Assembly: GCF_014651075.1 (NCBI RefSeq)
Contig: NZ_BMWE01000016.1
Location: forward strand, 88,874 to 152,873
DNA: 64,000 nucleotides
DNA from: Streptomyces djakartensis
Lineage (GTDB): Bacteria; Actinomycetota; Actinomycetes; Streptomycetales; Streptomycetaceae
Reading direction: 5' to 3'
In this document: in pieces, positions 43,323-52,316 of the stretch
Numbering within the stretch: position 1 is the stretch's first letter
How the letters are laid out: each line of letters begins with the position of its first letter
Notes under the pieces: generated by a model
What the model was told of the DNA's origin: nothing
Database searches by the model: none
Seen by the model: the letters and a program-made list of their open reading frames with translations, nothing else
Program-made: the position numbers and the translations under genes

Positions 43323-45863
43323 TCAGCCCACGACGCGGCCCAGCTCGATCCGGTCGATGTCCGGCGCCCAGGCGCTCGCGTTGCCGAACCTCACCTGGTT
43401 GGCGCCCTTGCGCAGGTCGACCGGGACCGCGACGGTCCAGTAGTCGTCCCGGCTCCAGGTGTTCTTGAAGGTGACCTTCACCGGCGCGCCGGACCCGACC
43501 GTGATCTCCGCCGTACGGGACATGATGTCCGTGTTGTAGGCGTGGCCGTTGTCCCGGCGGTCGTTGTGGGCGTAGTGGACGACCAGGAGGTAGCGGCCGG
43601 CCCGGGGCGCTTCCACCGTGAACCGGGCGGTGCTGGCGGGGCTGTTGCCGAGCCGGCCGATGTACGAACCGGACGAGGCGTGCGGGGAGTCGACGAGTTC
43701 GGCCCCGCCCGCGAGCTCGGCGGAGGCGCCCTCGTAGGAGAGGGCGCCGGCGGCCGAACCGTCGCCGGAGACGTCGAGGGAGCGGACGGCGGCATGGCCC
43801 GACGTCATCGCGATCCGGTTGTTGCCCGCTGCCAGGTAGAGCCGCAGCGGGCGGCCGGGCGCCGCCGTGACCGTCTCCCCGTACAGCGTGAGCTGCACCG
43901 CCGCGGAACCGCGCGGCACCACCGTGTAGTAGCCGTCGCGCGGCGCGTAGACGTCGAACACCGCCTTGTCGCCGGAGCGCAGGACCAGGGCGCCCGTGCC
44001 CACACCGGCGGACGAGGAGTAGTCGTACGACGGATCGCCGCTGATGTCCGCCAGCGTGGCCTCGTACGACGCGGAGGGCGCGCCCGCGCGCGCGGTCAGG
44101 TCGATCCGGTCGAGGGTGACCTCGGCGTCGCCCTTGGACAGGGTCAGCTGGTGCGGGCCCGCCTTCAACCGGACGGTGACGTCGTTCTTGGCGCGGTAGG
44201 TCCAGTTCTCGGTGGAGGGGTAGGTGACGGTCACCGGGTCGCCGCCGTCGACCGACAGTTTCTGTGTGGCGGGGCCGCCGGACTGGTTGCCGTACAGGAT
44301 CGCCAGGTCGTAGGTGCCGTCCTCCGGCACCGTCACCGAGAAGGCGACCTCGCTGCCGGGCTGGTTGAGGGAGCCGACGTCCTTGGTGCCGGAGGCCGCG
44401 TAGCCGTTGGCGTTCTGGACCGTGCCCTGGGTGTAGACCTTGCCGTCGGTGATGGCCGCGTCCTCGGCCTCGTACGACGCCGACCAGGGGACCGAGGCCG
44501 TGGCCGGGCTTCCTGAGCCGCCGGGGGTGAGGACGATCCGGTACGCCGACATCCTGTGCAGGCCGCGCAGCGGGACGGTCACCGAACCGTCGTCCGCGAC
44601 CTTCGCCTTGGTGCGCGCGAGGACCCGGGGCGCCGCGTGCTGTCCCTCGTATCCGGACCAGGCGGCCTCGGCGACGGTGGCGGTGACCGTACGGCCGAAC
44701 ACGGACCGGCGGACGCCCCGCACGACCACGTCGCAGTCACCGTCGGATCCGCCGAGCAGCACCTGCGCCTGGCGGCGGGAGGTGTCCAGGGAGGCGAGTC
44801 CCTGGAGAGTGTCGACGGTGCTGGGCTGAGGCGGAGTCACCTTCACGGTGTCCCCGGTCATGCCCGCGTACCAGCGGAACAGCCACCAGCCGCCGTTCGG
44901 GATGTTGGACCGCACCACCTGGCCGCTGAGGTTCCCGGCCGCGTCCCAGTACGCCATGTTGGCGTACACCTTGTTGCGCTCGAACATGGACACCCACTGC
45001 ACCAGCTGTCCGGGCACGGACAGGTCGCGGCGGTTGGCGTACTCGTCGATGTTGATCTTCAGTGGGGCGATGCCCGCCTCGCGCTCCAGCTCGCGGTAGT
45101 CGTCGTAGTGCGCCTGGAAGTCGCGCAGGGATCCCGAGCCGAGCTCGTGCCAGGTCATCACCTGGGGCAGCACGTCCTCCCGCTTGGCGAAGGCCAGGAA
45201 GTCCTTCAGCAGGCGCGTGTGGTAGGCGGCTTCGTTGGGGCCGGCGATGCGCGCGTCCGGGTCGATCGCACGGATCCGCCGGTACACCGTCTTCCAGTCC
45301 CCGAAGAACCGGTCGCGGTTCTTCTCGTACTGTGCCTGGTCGGCGACGTCGAGCTTGTACCAGATCTGGTCGGGCTCGTTGAACGGGATGTAGACGAAGC
45401 GGTCGCTGTCCGGGACGGCCGAGACCTCCTTGACGATCTTGTCCACCTTGGGCAGATAGTCGTCGATGCCGAGGTCCTCGTACGGCCACTTGGCGTAGAT
45501 GTCCTGCATCATCACGTTGATCTCGCCGCCGCCGTTGCGGAAGAACGACCTGGAGACCGTGAGCGCGTCGCCGTTGGGGTGCTGGGCGCCGCCCTCCGGT
45601 TTCTGCGAGACGCTGGTGATCTTCAGGGGTTCCATCGCGGCGTCGCTGGGCACGCCGTCGTCGCTGAGCCCGTACAGCGAGCCGTTGGCGCCCAGCATCA
45701 CCGGGCCCTGTGAGGCGCTGAGATCGACGGTGAGGCGTTGCGGGCCGGCCTCGGCCGCCGCGTGCCCGGCTGCGGGGAGAGTGCCTGCCATGGCGGCTGC
45801 TCCAAGGAGTGCGGATGTCAGGGCGGTTCCGGTTCGGGATCTGGCGCGGACGGGGGTGATCAC
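43323..45863 (-). CDS. secreted clan GH-A-type glycoside hydrolase with CBM35-like modules
   Basis: An 846-residue secreted protein. GTG start after GGAGG; signal peptide about 1-36 (ALTSALLGAAAMAGTLPAAGHAAA). Residues 40-400 resemble a (beta/alpha)8 glycosidase: YIPFNEPDQIWYK supplies a probable acid/base Glu and INIDEYANRRD a probable nucleophile Glu. The C-terminal half holds two or three beta-sandwich carbohydrate-binding modules (SYEAEDAAI...GYAASGTKDVGSLNQPGSEVAFSV, and ALSYEGASAELAGGAELVD...), CBM35/CBM6-like. The family is probably GH39-like. Downstream of a LacI gene and a permease relic, it is likely part of a former polysaccharide import operon. Confidence 0.72.
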   Translation of the reverse strand: MITPVRARSRTGTALTSALLGAAAMAGTLPAAGHAAAEAGPQRLTVDLSASQGPVMLGANGSLYGLSDDGVPSDAAMEPLKITSVSQKPEGGAQHPNGDALTVSRSFFRNGGGEINVMMQDIYAKWPYEDLGIDDYLPKVDKIVKEVSAVPDSDRFVYIPFNEPDQIWYKLDVADQAQYEKNRDRFFGDWKTVYRRIRAIDPDARIAGPNEAAYHTRLLKDFLAFAKREDVLPQVMTWHELGSGSLRDFQAHYDDYRELEREAGIAPLKINIDEYANRRDLSVPGQLVQWVSMFERNKVYANMAYWDAAGNLSGQVVRSNIPNGGWWLFRWYAGMTGDTVKVTPPQPSTVDTLQGLASLDTSRRQAQVLLGGSDGDCDVVVRGVRRSVFGRTVTATVAEAAWSGYEGQHAAPRVLARTKAKVADDGSVTVPLRGLHRMSAYRIVLTPGGSGSPATASVPWSASYEAEDAAITDGKVYTQGTVQNANGYAASGTKDVGSLNQPGSEVAFSVTVPEDGTYDLAILYGNQSGGPATQKLSVDGGDPVTVTYPSTENWTYRAKNDVTVRLKAGPHQLTLSKGDAEVTLDRIDLTARAGAPSASYEATLADISGDPSYDYSSSAGVGTGALVLRSGDKAVFDVYAPRDGYYTVVPRGSAAVQLTLYGETVTAAPGRPLRLYLAAGNNRIAMTSGHAAVRSLDVSGDGSAAGALSYEGASAELAGGAELVDSPHASSGSYIGRLGNSPASTARFTVEAPRAGRYLLVVHYAHNDRRDNGHAYNTDIMSRTAEITVGSGAPVKVTFKNTWSRDDYWTVAVPVDLRKGANQVRFGNASAWAPDIDRIELGRVVG

Positions 45864-45879
45864 GCTGCTGGACCTCCAG

Positions 45880-45942
45880 TCACTTGACGGCTCCACTGGT
45901 GATTGCGGACACGGTCCTTCGCCGGCCGGCGAGGAACACGGC
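45880..45942 (-). pseudogene. last 20 codons of a sugar ABC permease (deletion scar)
   Basis: Immediately before the hydrolase ribosome site the minus strand encodes AAVFLAGRRRTVSAITSGAVK and a TGA stop. The ending (I/L)T(S/A)GAVK is characteristic of MalG-type carbohydrate permeases in Streptomyces. Nothing upstream continues the frame into a permease; only about 40 bp separate it from the LacI stop. A deletion probably removed the binding protein and permease genes that normally lie between such a regulator and hydrolase. Confidence 0.5.
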
Positions 45943-45982
45943 GGCGGTGACGCAGCCGCAGCGCTGCGCCGGTACCGGTGGT

Positions 45983-47020
45983 TCAGGCATCCGGGGGCGG
46001 CGGCCCGGAGCTCTCCCGCACCACCAGTTCCGGTACCGACACGGGATGCGGGGCGACCGGCGCGGACTCCTCCAGCACGCCGTGCAGCAGGGCGAACGCG
46101 GCCCGACCGAGGCCGGCGAAGTCCAGGCGTACGGTCGTCAGGGACGGCGTGAGGAAAGCGGAGTGCGGGGCGTCGTCGAAACCGGCCACGCTGACCTCGC
46201 CCGGTACCGCTCGGCCCGTCTCGTGCAGGGCGCGCAGCACGCCGAGCGCCAGGTCGTCGTTGCCGCACAGGATCGCGGTGACCGACCTGTCCTCCGCCAG
46301 CTTCCGCCCCGCCGCATGTCCGCCGGCCGGTCCCCAGCTGCTCTGCACCGGCCGGGGTTCCGGGGCGCCGGCCTCCCGCAGCGCCTGCCGCCAGCCACTG
46401 GTGCGAGCGCTGGTACGGCGGGTGCCCGACGGGATGGCGACGTAGTGCACGGTCTCGTGTCCGAGATCGAGCAGATGGCGGGTGGCCTGATAGGCGGCCT
46501 CGCGGTCGTCGGCCCAGACCCACGGGCGGTCGCCGCCGGGCGGACTCGCCGGTGTCTCGACCACGCCCACGACGGGCAGCCCGGCGGGCACCGCCGCCAG
46601 CGCCCGGACACCGGCCGGGTCGTAGGCGATCACGATGATGCCGCCGCCCGCGTCCGCCGCGCGCTGCACCCCGGCCGCCACGGCCGTGTCCTCGGCGGAT
46701 TCCAGGACCCCGATCCCGACCGCGTACGACGCGGTGCGGGCGGCCTCCTCGACGCCCTGCAGGATCGAGGCGTAGCCGTGGTGGGTGGTGTTCGAGGTGA
46801 GCACGGTCACGGCCCGGCGGCGTCCACTGGCCAGGGCGAGGGCGGTCGCGTTGCGCCGGAAGCCCAGCTCGTCGATGGCGGCGAGCACCTGCTCCCGGGT
46901 GGACGGCCGGACGCTGGGATGGCCGTTGATCACCCGCGAGACCGTCTGGTACGAGACGCCCGCTGCGGTGGCCACGTCCCTGATGCTCGCCGGGCGCCTT
47001 GTGTGACCGGTCACATTCAT
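45983..47020 (-). CDS. LacI family transcriptional regulator
   Basis: A 345-residue repressor with helix-turn-helix ASIRDVATAAGVSYQTVSRVINGHPSV and a sensor domain from VTVLTSNTTHHGYASILQGVEEAA onward. Its fourth helix and hinge (TREQVLAAIDELGFRRN) are intact. ATG start at MNVTGHTRRP; those codons are themselves part of a palindromic operator copy. It is divergent from a GH36 alpha-galactosidase, with a second operator copy between them. Likely represses that gene and itself, with a galactoside inducer (inference). Confidence 0.92.
   Translation of the reverse strand: MNVTGHTRRPASIRDVATAAGVSYQTVSRVINGHPSVRPSTREQVLAAIDELGFRRNATALALASGRRRAVTVLTSNTTHHGYASILQGVEEAARTASYAVGIGVLESAEDTAVAAGVQRAADAGGGIIVIAYDPAGVRALAAVPAGLPVVGVVETPASPPGGDRPWVWADDREAAYQATRHLLDLGHETVHYVAIPSGTRRTSARTSGWRQALREAGAPEPRPVQSSWGPAGGHAAGRKLAEDRSVTAILCGNDDLALGVLRALHETGRAVPGEVSVAGFDDAPHSAFLTPSLTTVRLDFAGLGRAAFALLHGVLEESAPVAPHPVSVPELVVRESSGPPPPDA
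47002..47015. promoter_or_regulatory. perfect 14-bp operator TGTGACCGGTCACA, copy 1 (inside LacI start)
   Basis: A perfect palindrome overlapping codons 2-7 of the LacI gene. It is identical to the copy at 47029-47042, with centres 27 bp apart. Overlap with the coding start means the regulator's first residues (NVTGHT) are partly dictated by the operator. Confidence 0.8.
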
Positions 47021-47028
47021 GCCAGGAT

Positions 47029-47042
47029 TGTGACCGGTCACA
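47029..47042. promoter_or_regulatory. perfect 14-bp operator TGTGACCGGTCACA, copy 2
   Basis: The second identical palindrome, 9 bp upstream of the LacI start and 84 bp before the GH36 start. With copy 1 it forms a doublet that can serve both divergent genes. The central CCGG with flanking TGTGA/TCACA fits LacI/GalR-family symmetry. Confidence 0.85.
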
Positions 47043-47125
47043 CTTGAGCCGTCAAGAGAACGCGACGGGGGACGCGCGCGGACCTCCGTACCCCGTGAGA
47101 GGGGCGGAGCCAGGAAGGGAGCACC

Positions 47126-49258
47126 TTGACCGGCACGGCGGATGCGGCGTACATGGCCTCCAACCAGCGGCAGCACGAGTTCAGTTGGGGCCATGAGGCC
47201 CTGCGGGCACGGTTCGCCGTCGCCGCCGACGGGACCCTGCGGCTGGTCCGGCTGGCTCATCCCGAGGACCTGCGCCCGGACGCCGGCCAGGCGGCTCTCC
47301 CGCTCGTGGAGCTCACCGCGCTCGGTCACGGCAGCGGCTGGTCCGGCCCCCGCTTCACCGGCACGGCCCTCGGCGCCCGGCTCGCCCACCGGACCCACCA
47401 CGCCGACCGACGCGACGGCTGGGACCGGCTCACCGTCGAACTCCACGACCCGGGCACCGGGCTGACGGCGTTCGCCGAGCTCACCTCACCCACCGGACTG
47501 CCCGTCCTGCGTTCCCGCGTCCGGCTCCGCAACGAGGGGCGCGAACCCCTGGTCGTCCAGTCCGTCAGCAGCCTGCTGCTCGGCGGACTGCCCGCCCCGG
47601 ACACCCTCGACGTCCACCGGGCCCGCAACGACTGGCTCGCCGAATGCCGTTGGTACGCCGAGCCGCTGCGTGCCGCCGTCGCCGACATCCACGTCGACGT
47701 CCACGAGCACGACAGCCGTGCCGCCCTCGTCCTCACCGGGCGCGGCAGCTGGCCCACGGACGGCCATCTCGCCATGGGCGCGCTGACCGAGCGGGACGGC
47801 GGCCGGGCCTGGGTCTGGCAGGTCGAGTCCCCGGCCGGCTGGCGGTGGGACCTCGGCGAACGCGCCCACGGCAGCTACCTGGCGCTGAACGGCCCCACCG
47901 ACGCCGCACACCAGTGGCGGATCCGCCTCGAACCGGGCGAGGAGTTCACCACCGTGCCCGGTGCCCTGGCCCTCGGCACCGGCCTCGACGAGGCGATGGG
48001 GGCCCTGACCTCCTACCGCCGGGCGATCCGCCGCCCGCACCCGGACCACACCGCCCTGCCCGTCGTCTTCAACGACTACATGAACACCCTCATGGGCGAC
48101 CCGACCACGGCCAGACTGCTGCCGCTGATCGACGCCGCGGCCGACGCCGGCGCGGAGTACTTCTGCGTCGACTCGGGCTGGTACGACGACGGCACCCGCG
48201 GCTGGTGGGACAGCGTCGGCGCCTGGCAGCCCTCGCCGCGGCGCTTCCCCGGAGGCGGCATCCAGGCCGTCCTGGACCGGATCCGGGAGCGCGGGATGAC
48301 GCCCGGGCTGTGGCTGGAACCGGAGGTGGTCGGGGTGCGCAGCCCCGTCGCGGCCGAGCTGCCGCCCGAGGCGTTCTTCCAGCGCGACGGCGTCCGCCTG
48401 ACCGAGCAGGGCCGCCACCAGCTCGACCTGCGGCACCCGGCCGCCCGCGCCCACCTCGACAGGACCGTGGACCGGATCGTCGGCGACTGGGGCGTGGGCT
48501 ATCTCAAGCTGGACTACAACATCCTGGTCGACCCCGGTACCCAGGGACCCGGCGACCTGGCGCCCGGAGCGGGCCTGCTCGGCCACGCCCACGCCTACCT
48601 GGACTGGCTGTCCGCCGTCCTGGACCGCCACCCCGGGCTGGTCGTCGAGAACTGCGCCTCGGGCGGCATGCGCATGGACGGCGCCACCCTGGCCGTCGCC
48701 CAGCTGCAGTCCACCAGCGACCAGCAGGACCCGCTGCGCTACCCGCCCATCGCCGCCGCCGCGCCGACCGCGGTCCCGCCCGAGCAGGGCGCCGTCTGGG
48801 CCTGTCCGCAGCCGGAGTCCGACGATGATCTGATCACCACCACCCTCGGCGGGGCACTGCTCGGCCGTATCCACCTCTCCGGCCACCTGAACCGCATGTC
48901 GGACCACCAGCTGGCCCTCGTCACCGACGCGGTCACGGTCTACAAGTCGATCCGCGGCGACCTCGCCCGGGCCCTGCCGTTCTGGCCGCTCGGCCTGCCC
49001 GGCTGGACCGACGAGTGGCTGGCGCTGGGCCTGCGGATCCCCGGTGACCGCACCGCGTACCTCTCCGTCTGGCGCCGCGGCGGACCGGCCGGGCTCCGGA
49101 TCCCCGTCCGGCTGCCGGCGGGCGGGACCGTCCGCGCGGAGGTGCTCCACCCGTCCTCGGCGGATGCCGGACAGGCGGTGTGGGACGGCGGCGGACTGAC
49201 CGTGACGGTGCCGCGCACGCCCGGCGTCCTGCTGATCCGGCTCACACAGGACGGGTAG
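47126..49258 (+). CDS. GH36 alpha-galactosidase
   Basis: A 710-residue intracellular enzyme (no signal peptide). The TTG start is preceded by AGGAAGGGAG; an ATG nine codons later lacks a site. The N-terminal beta-sandwich runs to about 270. The barrel includes FNDYMNTLMGDPTTARLLPLI and YFCVDSGWYDDG, nucleophile Asp463 in YLKLDYN, CASGGMRMD, and acid/base Asp532 in STSDQQDP. These are the GH36 landmarks. It releases alpha-linked galactose from oligosaccharides such as melibiose or galactomannan fragments. Divergent from its likely LacI regulator. Confidence 0.9.
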   Translation: MTGTADAAYMASNQRQHEFSWGHEALRARFAVAADGTLRLVRLAHPEDLRPDAGQAALPLVELTALGHGSGWSGPRFTGTALGARLAHRTHHADRRDGWDRLTVELHDPGTGLTAFAELTSPTGLPVLRSRVRLRNEGREPLVVQSVSSLLLGGLPAPDTLDVHRARNDWLAECRWYAEPLRAAVADIHVDVHEHDSRAALVLTGRGSWPTDGHLAMGALTERDGGRAWVWQVESPAGWRWDLGERAHGSYLALNGPTDAAHQWRIRLEPGEEFTTVPGALALGTGLDEAMGALTSYRRAIRRPHPDHTALPVVFNDYMNTLMGDPTTARLLPLIDAAADAGAEYFCVDSGWYDDGTRGWWDSVGAWQPSPRRFPGGGIQAVLDRIRERGMTPGLWLEPEVVGVRSPVAAELPPEAFFQRDGVRLTEQGRHQLDLRHPAARAHLDRTVDRIVGDWGVGYLKLDYNILVDPGTQGPGDLAPGAGLLGHAHAYLDWLSAVLDRHPGLVVENCASGGMRMDGATLAVAQLQSTSDQQDPLRYPPIAAAAPTAVPPEQGAVWACPQPESDDDLITTTLGGALLGRIHLSGHLNRMSDHQLALVTDAVTVYKSIRGDLARALPFWPLGLPGWTDEWLALGLRIPGDRTAYLSVWRRGGPAGLRIPVRLPAGGTVRAEVLHPSSADAGQAVWDGGGLTVTVPRTPGVLLIRLTQDG

Positions 49259-49268
49259 GAGGCCTTCG

Positions 49269-50402
49269 TCAGGCGCGTACGGCGTACTGCTCCCGCTTCT
49301 CATCACGCGCGTCCCGGCGGAACGCCCACGCCATCTCGGGCTCCATCGCCCAGCGGAACAGCCGCCGCACCGGAGCGGTGCACAGCGCGGTCACGAGCAC
49401 CGCGGCGACGACCGTCACGACGATCTCCCCGAGCGGCCGGTGGACCCACGCCGGCTCGTACCAGCCCCAGAACTTGGAGCCCTGTGCGACGAAGCCGTGC
49501 AGCAGGTAGCCGTACAAGGTCCCGGCGCCCAACGCCGTGAACCACGCCCGGCGCCCGGGCACCCAGGCCAGGAAGCAGGCCACCAGCACCAGCGAACAGG
49601 CGAAGGTGACCAGCGTCATCACGGGCCCGTACCAGGCGGGCGCCGCGAGTTCCTCGGCGCTGTCGCGGTGGTAGAACCAGGCGCCGGACATCCGCGGCAC
49701 CGCCCAGTAGGCCACGACGAGCGCACCGGCGAAGACCGGCACGGCCAGAACCCGGGCCGCACGGCGGCGCACCAGCCGGAAGTGCTCGGGCTTCAGGTAC
49801 AGGCCGAGGACGAAGTACGGCAGGAACTGCAGGGTGCGCTGCAGATCGAGGTCGTTGCCGATGTCCGGGGAGAGCGTGGCCAGCATCGCGAGGACGAGGG
49901 CGACCGGCAGTGGCCACCGCACCCGCCGCCAGACGGGCGTGGTCAGACGCCAGACGAACAGGGCCACCAGGAACCAGGTCAGATACAGGGGGTCCAGCAG
50001 GCTGACGGGCCGGCCCGGCTCCTGGTCGGTCCACCGGGTGAACAGCGTGTACGCCGTCTCGAAGACGACGTACGGCACCACGAGCCCGGTGACCAGCCGC
50101 CTGATCCGCCCCGGGCTCGCGTCGAACGAGCGCGAGAAGTAGCCGGAGATCACGATGAACGCCGGCATGTGGAAGGCGTACACGACCATGTAGAGCGCGC
50201 TGACCGCGCGGCTGCCGTCCCGCAGCGGCTCCCAGGCGTGGCCCATCGCCACCAGCACGATCGCCGCGTACTTGGCGTTGTCGAAGAACGCGTCCCGCTG
50301 CCCGGCCGGCTGCGCAGGGGCGGCCGTCTCGCGCGACGCGCTCGCCCCCGTCTCACCGCTCGGGCTCGCCACGGTCCGCATGCGCAGGGTGTCCTCGCTC
50401 AT
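49269..50402 (-). CDS. acyltransferase family 3 membrane protein
   Basis: A 377-residue integral membrane protein of the acyltransferase 3 (OafA/fucose-4-O-acetylase-like) family. It has a disordered N-terminus, then AFFDNAKYAAIVLVAMGHAWEPL (first span with the conserved histidine), FHMPAFIVISGYFSRSFDAS, and about ten spans, ending in a polar cytosolic tail. Such proteins transfer acyl groups to surface or secreted carbohydrates. The start codon is directly preceded by a large hairpin that hides its GGGAGG site. Its stop is 10 bp from the convergent alpha-galactosidase stop. Confidence 0.85.
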   Translation of the reverse strand: MSEDTLRMRTVASPSGETGASASRETAAPAQPAGQRDAFFDNAKYAAIVLVAMGHAWEPLRDGSRAVSALYMVVYAFHMPAFIVISGYFSRSFDASPGRIRRLVTGLVVPYVVFETAYTLFTRWTDQEPGRPVSLLDPLYLTWFLVALFVWRLTTPVWRRVRWPLPVALVLAMLATLSPDIGNDLDLQRTLQFLPYFVLGLYLKPEHFRLVRRRAARVLAVPVFAGALVVAYWAVPRMSGAWFYHRDSAEELAAPAWYGPVMTLVTFACSLVLVACFLAWVPGRRAWFTALGAGTLYGYLLHGFVAQGSKFWGWYEPAWVHRPLGEIVVTVVAAVLVTALCTAPVRRLFRWAMEPEMAWAFRRDARDEKREQYAVRA

Positions 50403-50434
50403 CGCGCCTCCCGCACGGAGTGCGGGGAGGCGCG
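50403..50434 (-). promoter_or_regulatory. hairpin sequestering the acyltransferase ribosome binding site
   Basis: On the mRNA (minus strand) CGCGCCTCCCCGCA and TGCGGGAGGCGCG pair over 13 bp with a single bulged C and a 5-nt loop CTCCG. The 3' arm contains GGGAGG and ends directly at the AUG. Translation start should be blocked while the stem is folded. Strength and placement suggest deliberate translational control, thermal or by a factor that opens it. Confidence 0.6.
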
Positions 50435-50601
50435 ACGGGCGGATACGCGTCTTGCCGGGCTGGCGGCGCTGGGGTGCCGGTGCGACATCTCCGCCGCCTG
50501 ACCACTGTGCGGCGGCGTAAACCGCTCTCTGTGCGGGTGTCGCACGGATCACACCCGTGGGTGGTGATGCCGCCGCGCCGGCGGGGGAGTGGCGGTGCCG
50601 G

Positions 50602-52236
50602 TCAGCTCGCCGAACAGGGCGCGCCGTTCAGCGTGAACGCCGTCGGGCTGGAGTTCGCCGTGGCGCGGGAGGCCGTGAAGCCGAGGGTGACCGAACCCGC
50701 CGCGGGGATCGTCGCGGTGTACGGGGCGGCCGCGACACTGACCTCGGGGCCGGTCTGCGTGGCCGTGCCGCCCCAGAGGCTGGTGACGCGCTGGCCGTCG
50801 GGGAAACTCCAGCGCAGCGTCCAGCCGTCGATCGCCGACGTGCCGGTGTTCCGGAGGGAGATCTCGCCCTGGAACCCGCCCGGCCAGCTGCTGGTGACCC
50901 GGTAGCCGACGCCGCAGGCCGACGGTGCGCCGCCCGGCGAGGTCGTGACCGTCACGGTGGCCGAGCGGGGCGAACGGTTGCCGGCGGCGTCCCGGGCGTA
51001 GACCGCGAACGTGTAGGAGGTGGCGGGAGACAGGCCGCTGACGGTGGCGGTCGTGGTGGCCGTGGAGGTGGCCACCGTCTCGGTAGCGCCGCTGACCCGG
51101 ACCACGTCGTAGCCGGTGACGCCGCTCGCGTCGGTCGCCGCGGCCCACCGCAGGCTGACGGAGGAGGGGGTCACCCCGGAGGCGGCCGGGGCGCCGGGGG
51201 CCGTCGGGGGCGTGGTGTCGCCGGCGCCGCCGGAGTAGACCGCGGCCTCCTTGGCCGTGGCGGCGATGCCGTTCGCGCCGTTGAAGAGCCGCTGTCCCCA
51301 GGAGGTGAGCTGGTTCGGGTCGAAGTTCGTGACCATGTCCAGGTACTCGACCCCTCCGCCGTTACCGCTCCAGGACCAGCCGAGGTAGCCCAGGCGGAGC
51401 TGCTGGGCGACGGCCAGGATGGTGTCCTCGTCGGGGTTTCCGTCCGAGTGGTCGTGGCCGAACTCGCCCACGACGACGGGGAGCCCCGCGGTGACGAAGC
51501 GGTTCAGATAGCCGGTGATCTCGGCGGCGGTGTCGAAGACGCCGTACATGTGGATCGAGAAGATCGTGTTGGCGTCCGGGTCCGCGGCGAACACGGACGC
51601 GGCGTTGTCCCGCATGGTGAACGCCCAGTCCTGGCCCCAGTTGGGCGCGTCGACCATGATCGTGTGGTCGAATCCGGCACCGCGGAGCTTTCGGATGGCC
51701 GCCTTGGTGTCGGCCGTCCACGCCGTGTAGCCGAGGTTCCCGTGCGGCTCGTTGCCGATGTTGACGATGACGTAGTCCTCCTGGCCGGTCAGCGCGCTCC
51801 GCACGCTGATCCAGTAGTCGGCGGCGCGGGAAAGCGTGACGGCTCCGCTCTGCTCGCCGTAGCCGGTGGTGTCGTGCACCTCCAGCACGCAGATCAGCCG
51901 GTTCCGCTTGCACTCGGAGACCACGTTCGCCACGTCGGCGGCGTCGTTGCGGGTCCAGCGGTCACCGCTGGAGAGGACCACCCGGACGGTGTTGGCGCCC
52001 TTCGCCTTGATGTGGGCGAGGGAGCTGATCCGGTCCGGATACCAGGTGTGGGCGTGGTTGACGCCGCGCATGACGAAGTCGTCGCCGGAGGCCTCCAGCA
52101 GCCGGCCGTTCTCGATCCGGAAGCCGGTGGGGGCGGCGTGGGCCGGTGTGCCGAGGGCGAGGACGCAGAGCAGGAGGCCGAGCAGGGCGACGGCCACGGT
52201 GGCCGCGCGTGGGGTGGGGGCGGTGCGGGATCTCAT
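50602..52236 (-). CDS. secreted GH5 beta-mannanase with FN3 and CBM2 modules
   Basis: A 544-residue extracellular enzyme. Signal peptide 1-34 (ending PAHA). The GH5 barrel spans about 36-335; FRIENGRLLEASGDDFVMRGVNHAHTWY, acid/base Glu163 in VNIGNEPHGN and nucleophile Glu258 in VVGEFGHDHSD match Streptomyces endo-1,4-beta-mannanases (GH5_8-like). An FN3 linker domain (about 347-430) joins a C-terminal CBM2 (CGVGYRVTSSWPGGFQGEISLRNTG... to the end), which binds crystalline cellulose or mannan. It lies 80 bp downstream of the SGNH-CBM2 gene, presumably in one CebR-type operon. Confidence 0.88.
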   Translation of the reverse strand: MRSRTAPTPRAATVAVALLGLLLCVLALGTPAHAAPTGFRIENGRLLEASGDDFVMRGVNHAHTWYPDRISSLAHIKAKGANTVRVVLSSGDRWTRNDAADVANVVSECKRNRLICVLEVHDTTGYGEQSGAVTLSRAADYWISVRSALTGQEDYVIVNIGNEPHGNLGYTAWTADTKAAIRKLRGAGFDHTIMVDAPNWGQDWAFTMRDNAASVFAADPDANTIFSIHMYGVFDTAAEITGYLNRFVTAGLPVVVGEFGHDHSDGNPDEDTILAVAQQLRLGYLGWSWSGNGGGVEYLDMVTNFDPNQLTSWGQRLFNGANGIAATAKEAAVYSGGAGDTTPPTAPGAPAASGVTPSSVSLRWAAATDASGVTGYDVVRVSGATETVATSTATTTATVSGLSPATSYTFAVYARDAAGNRSPRSATVTVTTSPGGAPSACGVGYRVTSSWPGGFQGEISLRNTGTSAIDGWTLRWSFPDGQRVTSLWGGTATQTGPEVSVAAAPYTATIPAAGSVTLGFTASRATANSSPTAFTLNGAPCSAS

Positions 52237-52316
52237 GGCGGCTCCAGAAGTGGGGGTCGGATCGGGGTGGGACCGTTCTGGGGTGCGTCGAGTCCTTGCG
52301 GTGGGCGGTGCCGGGG

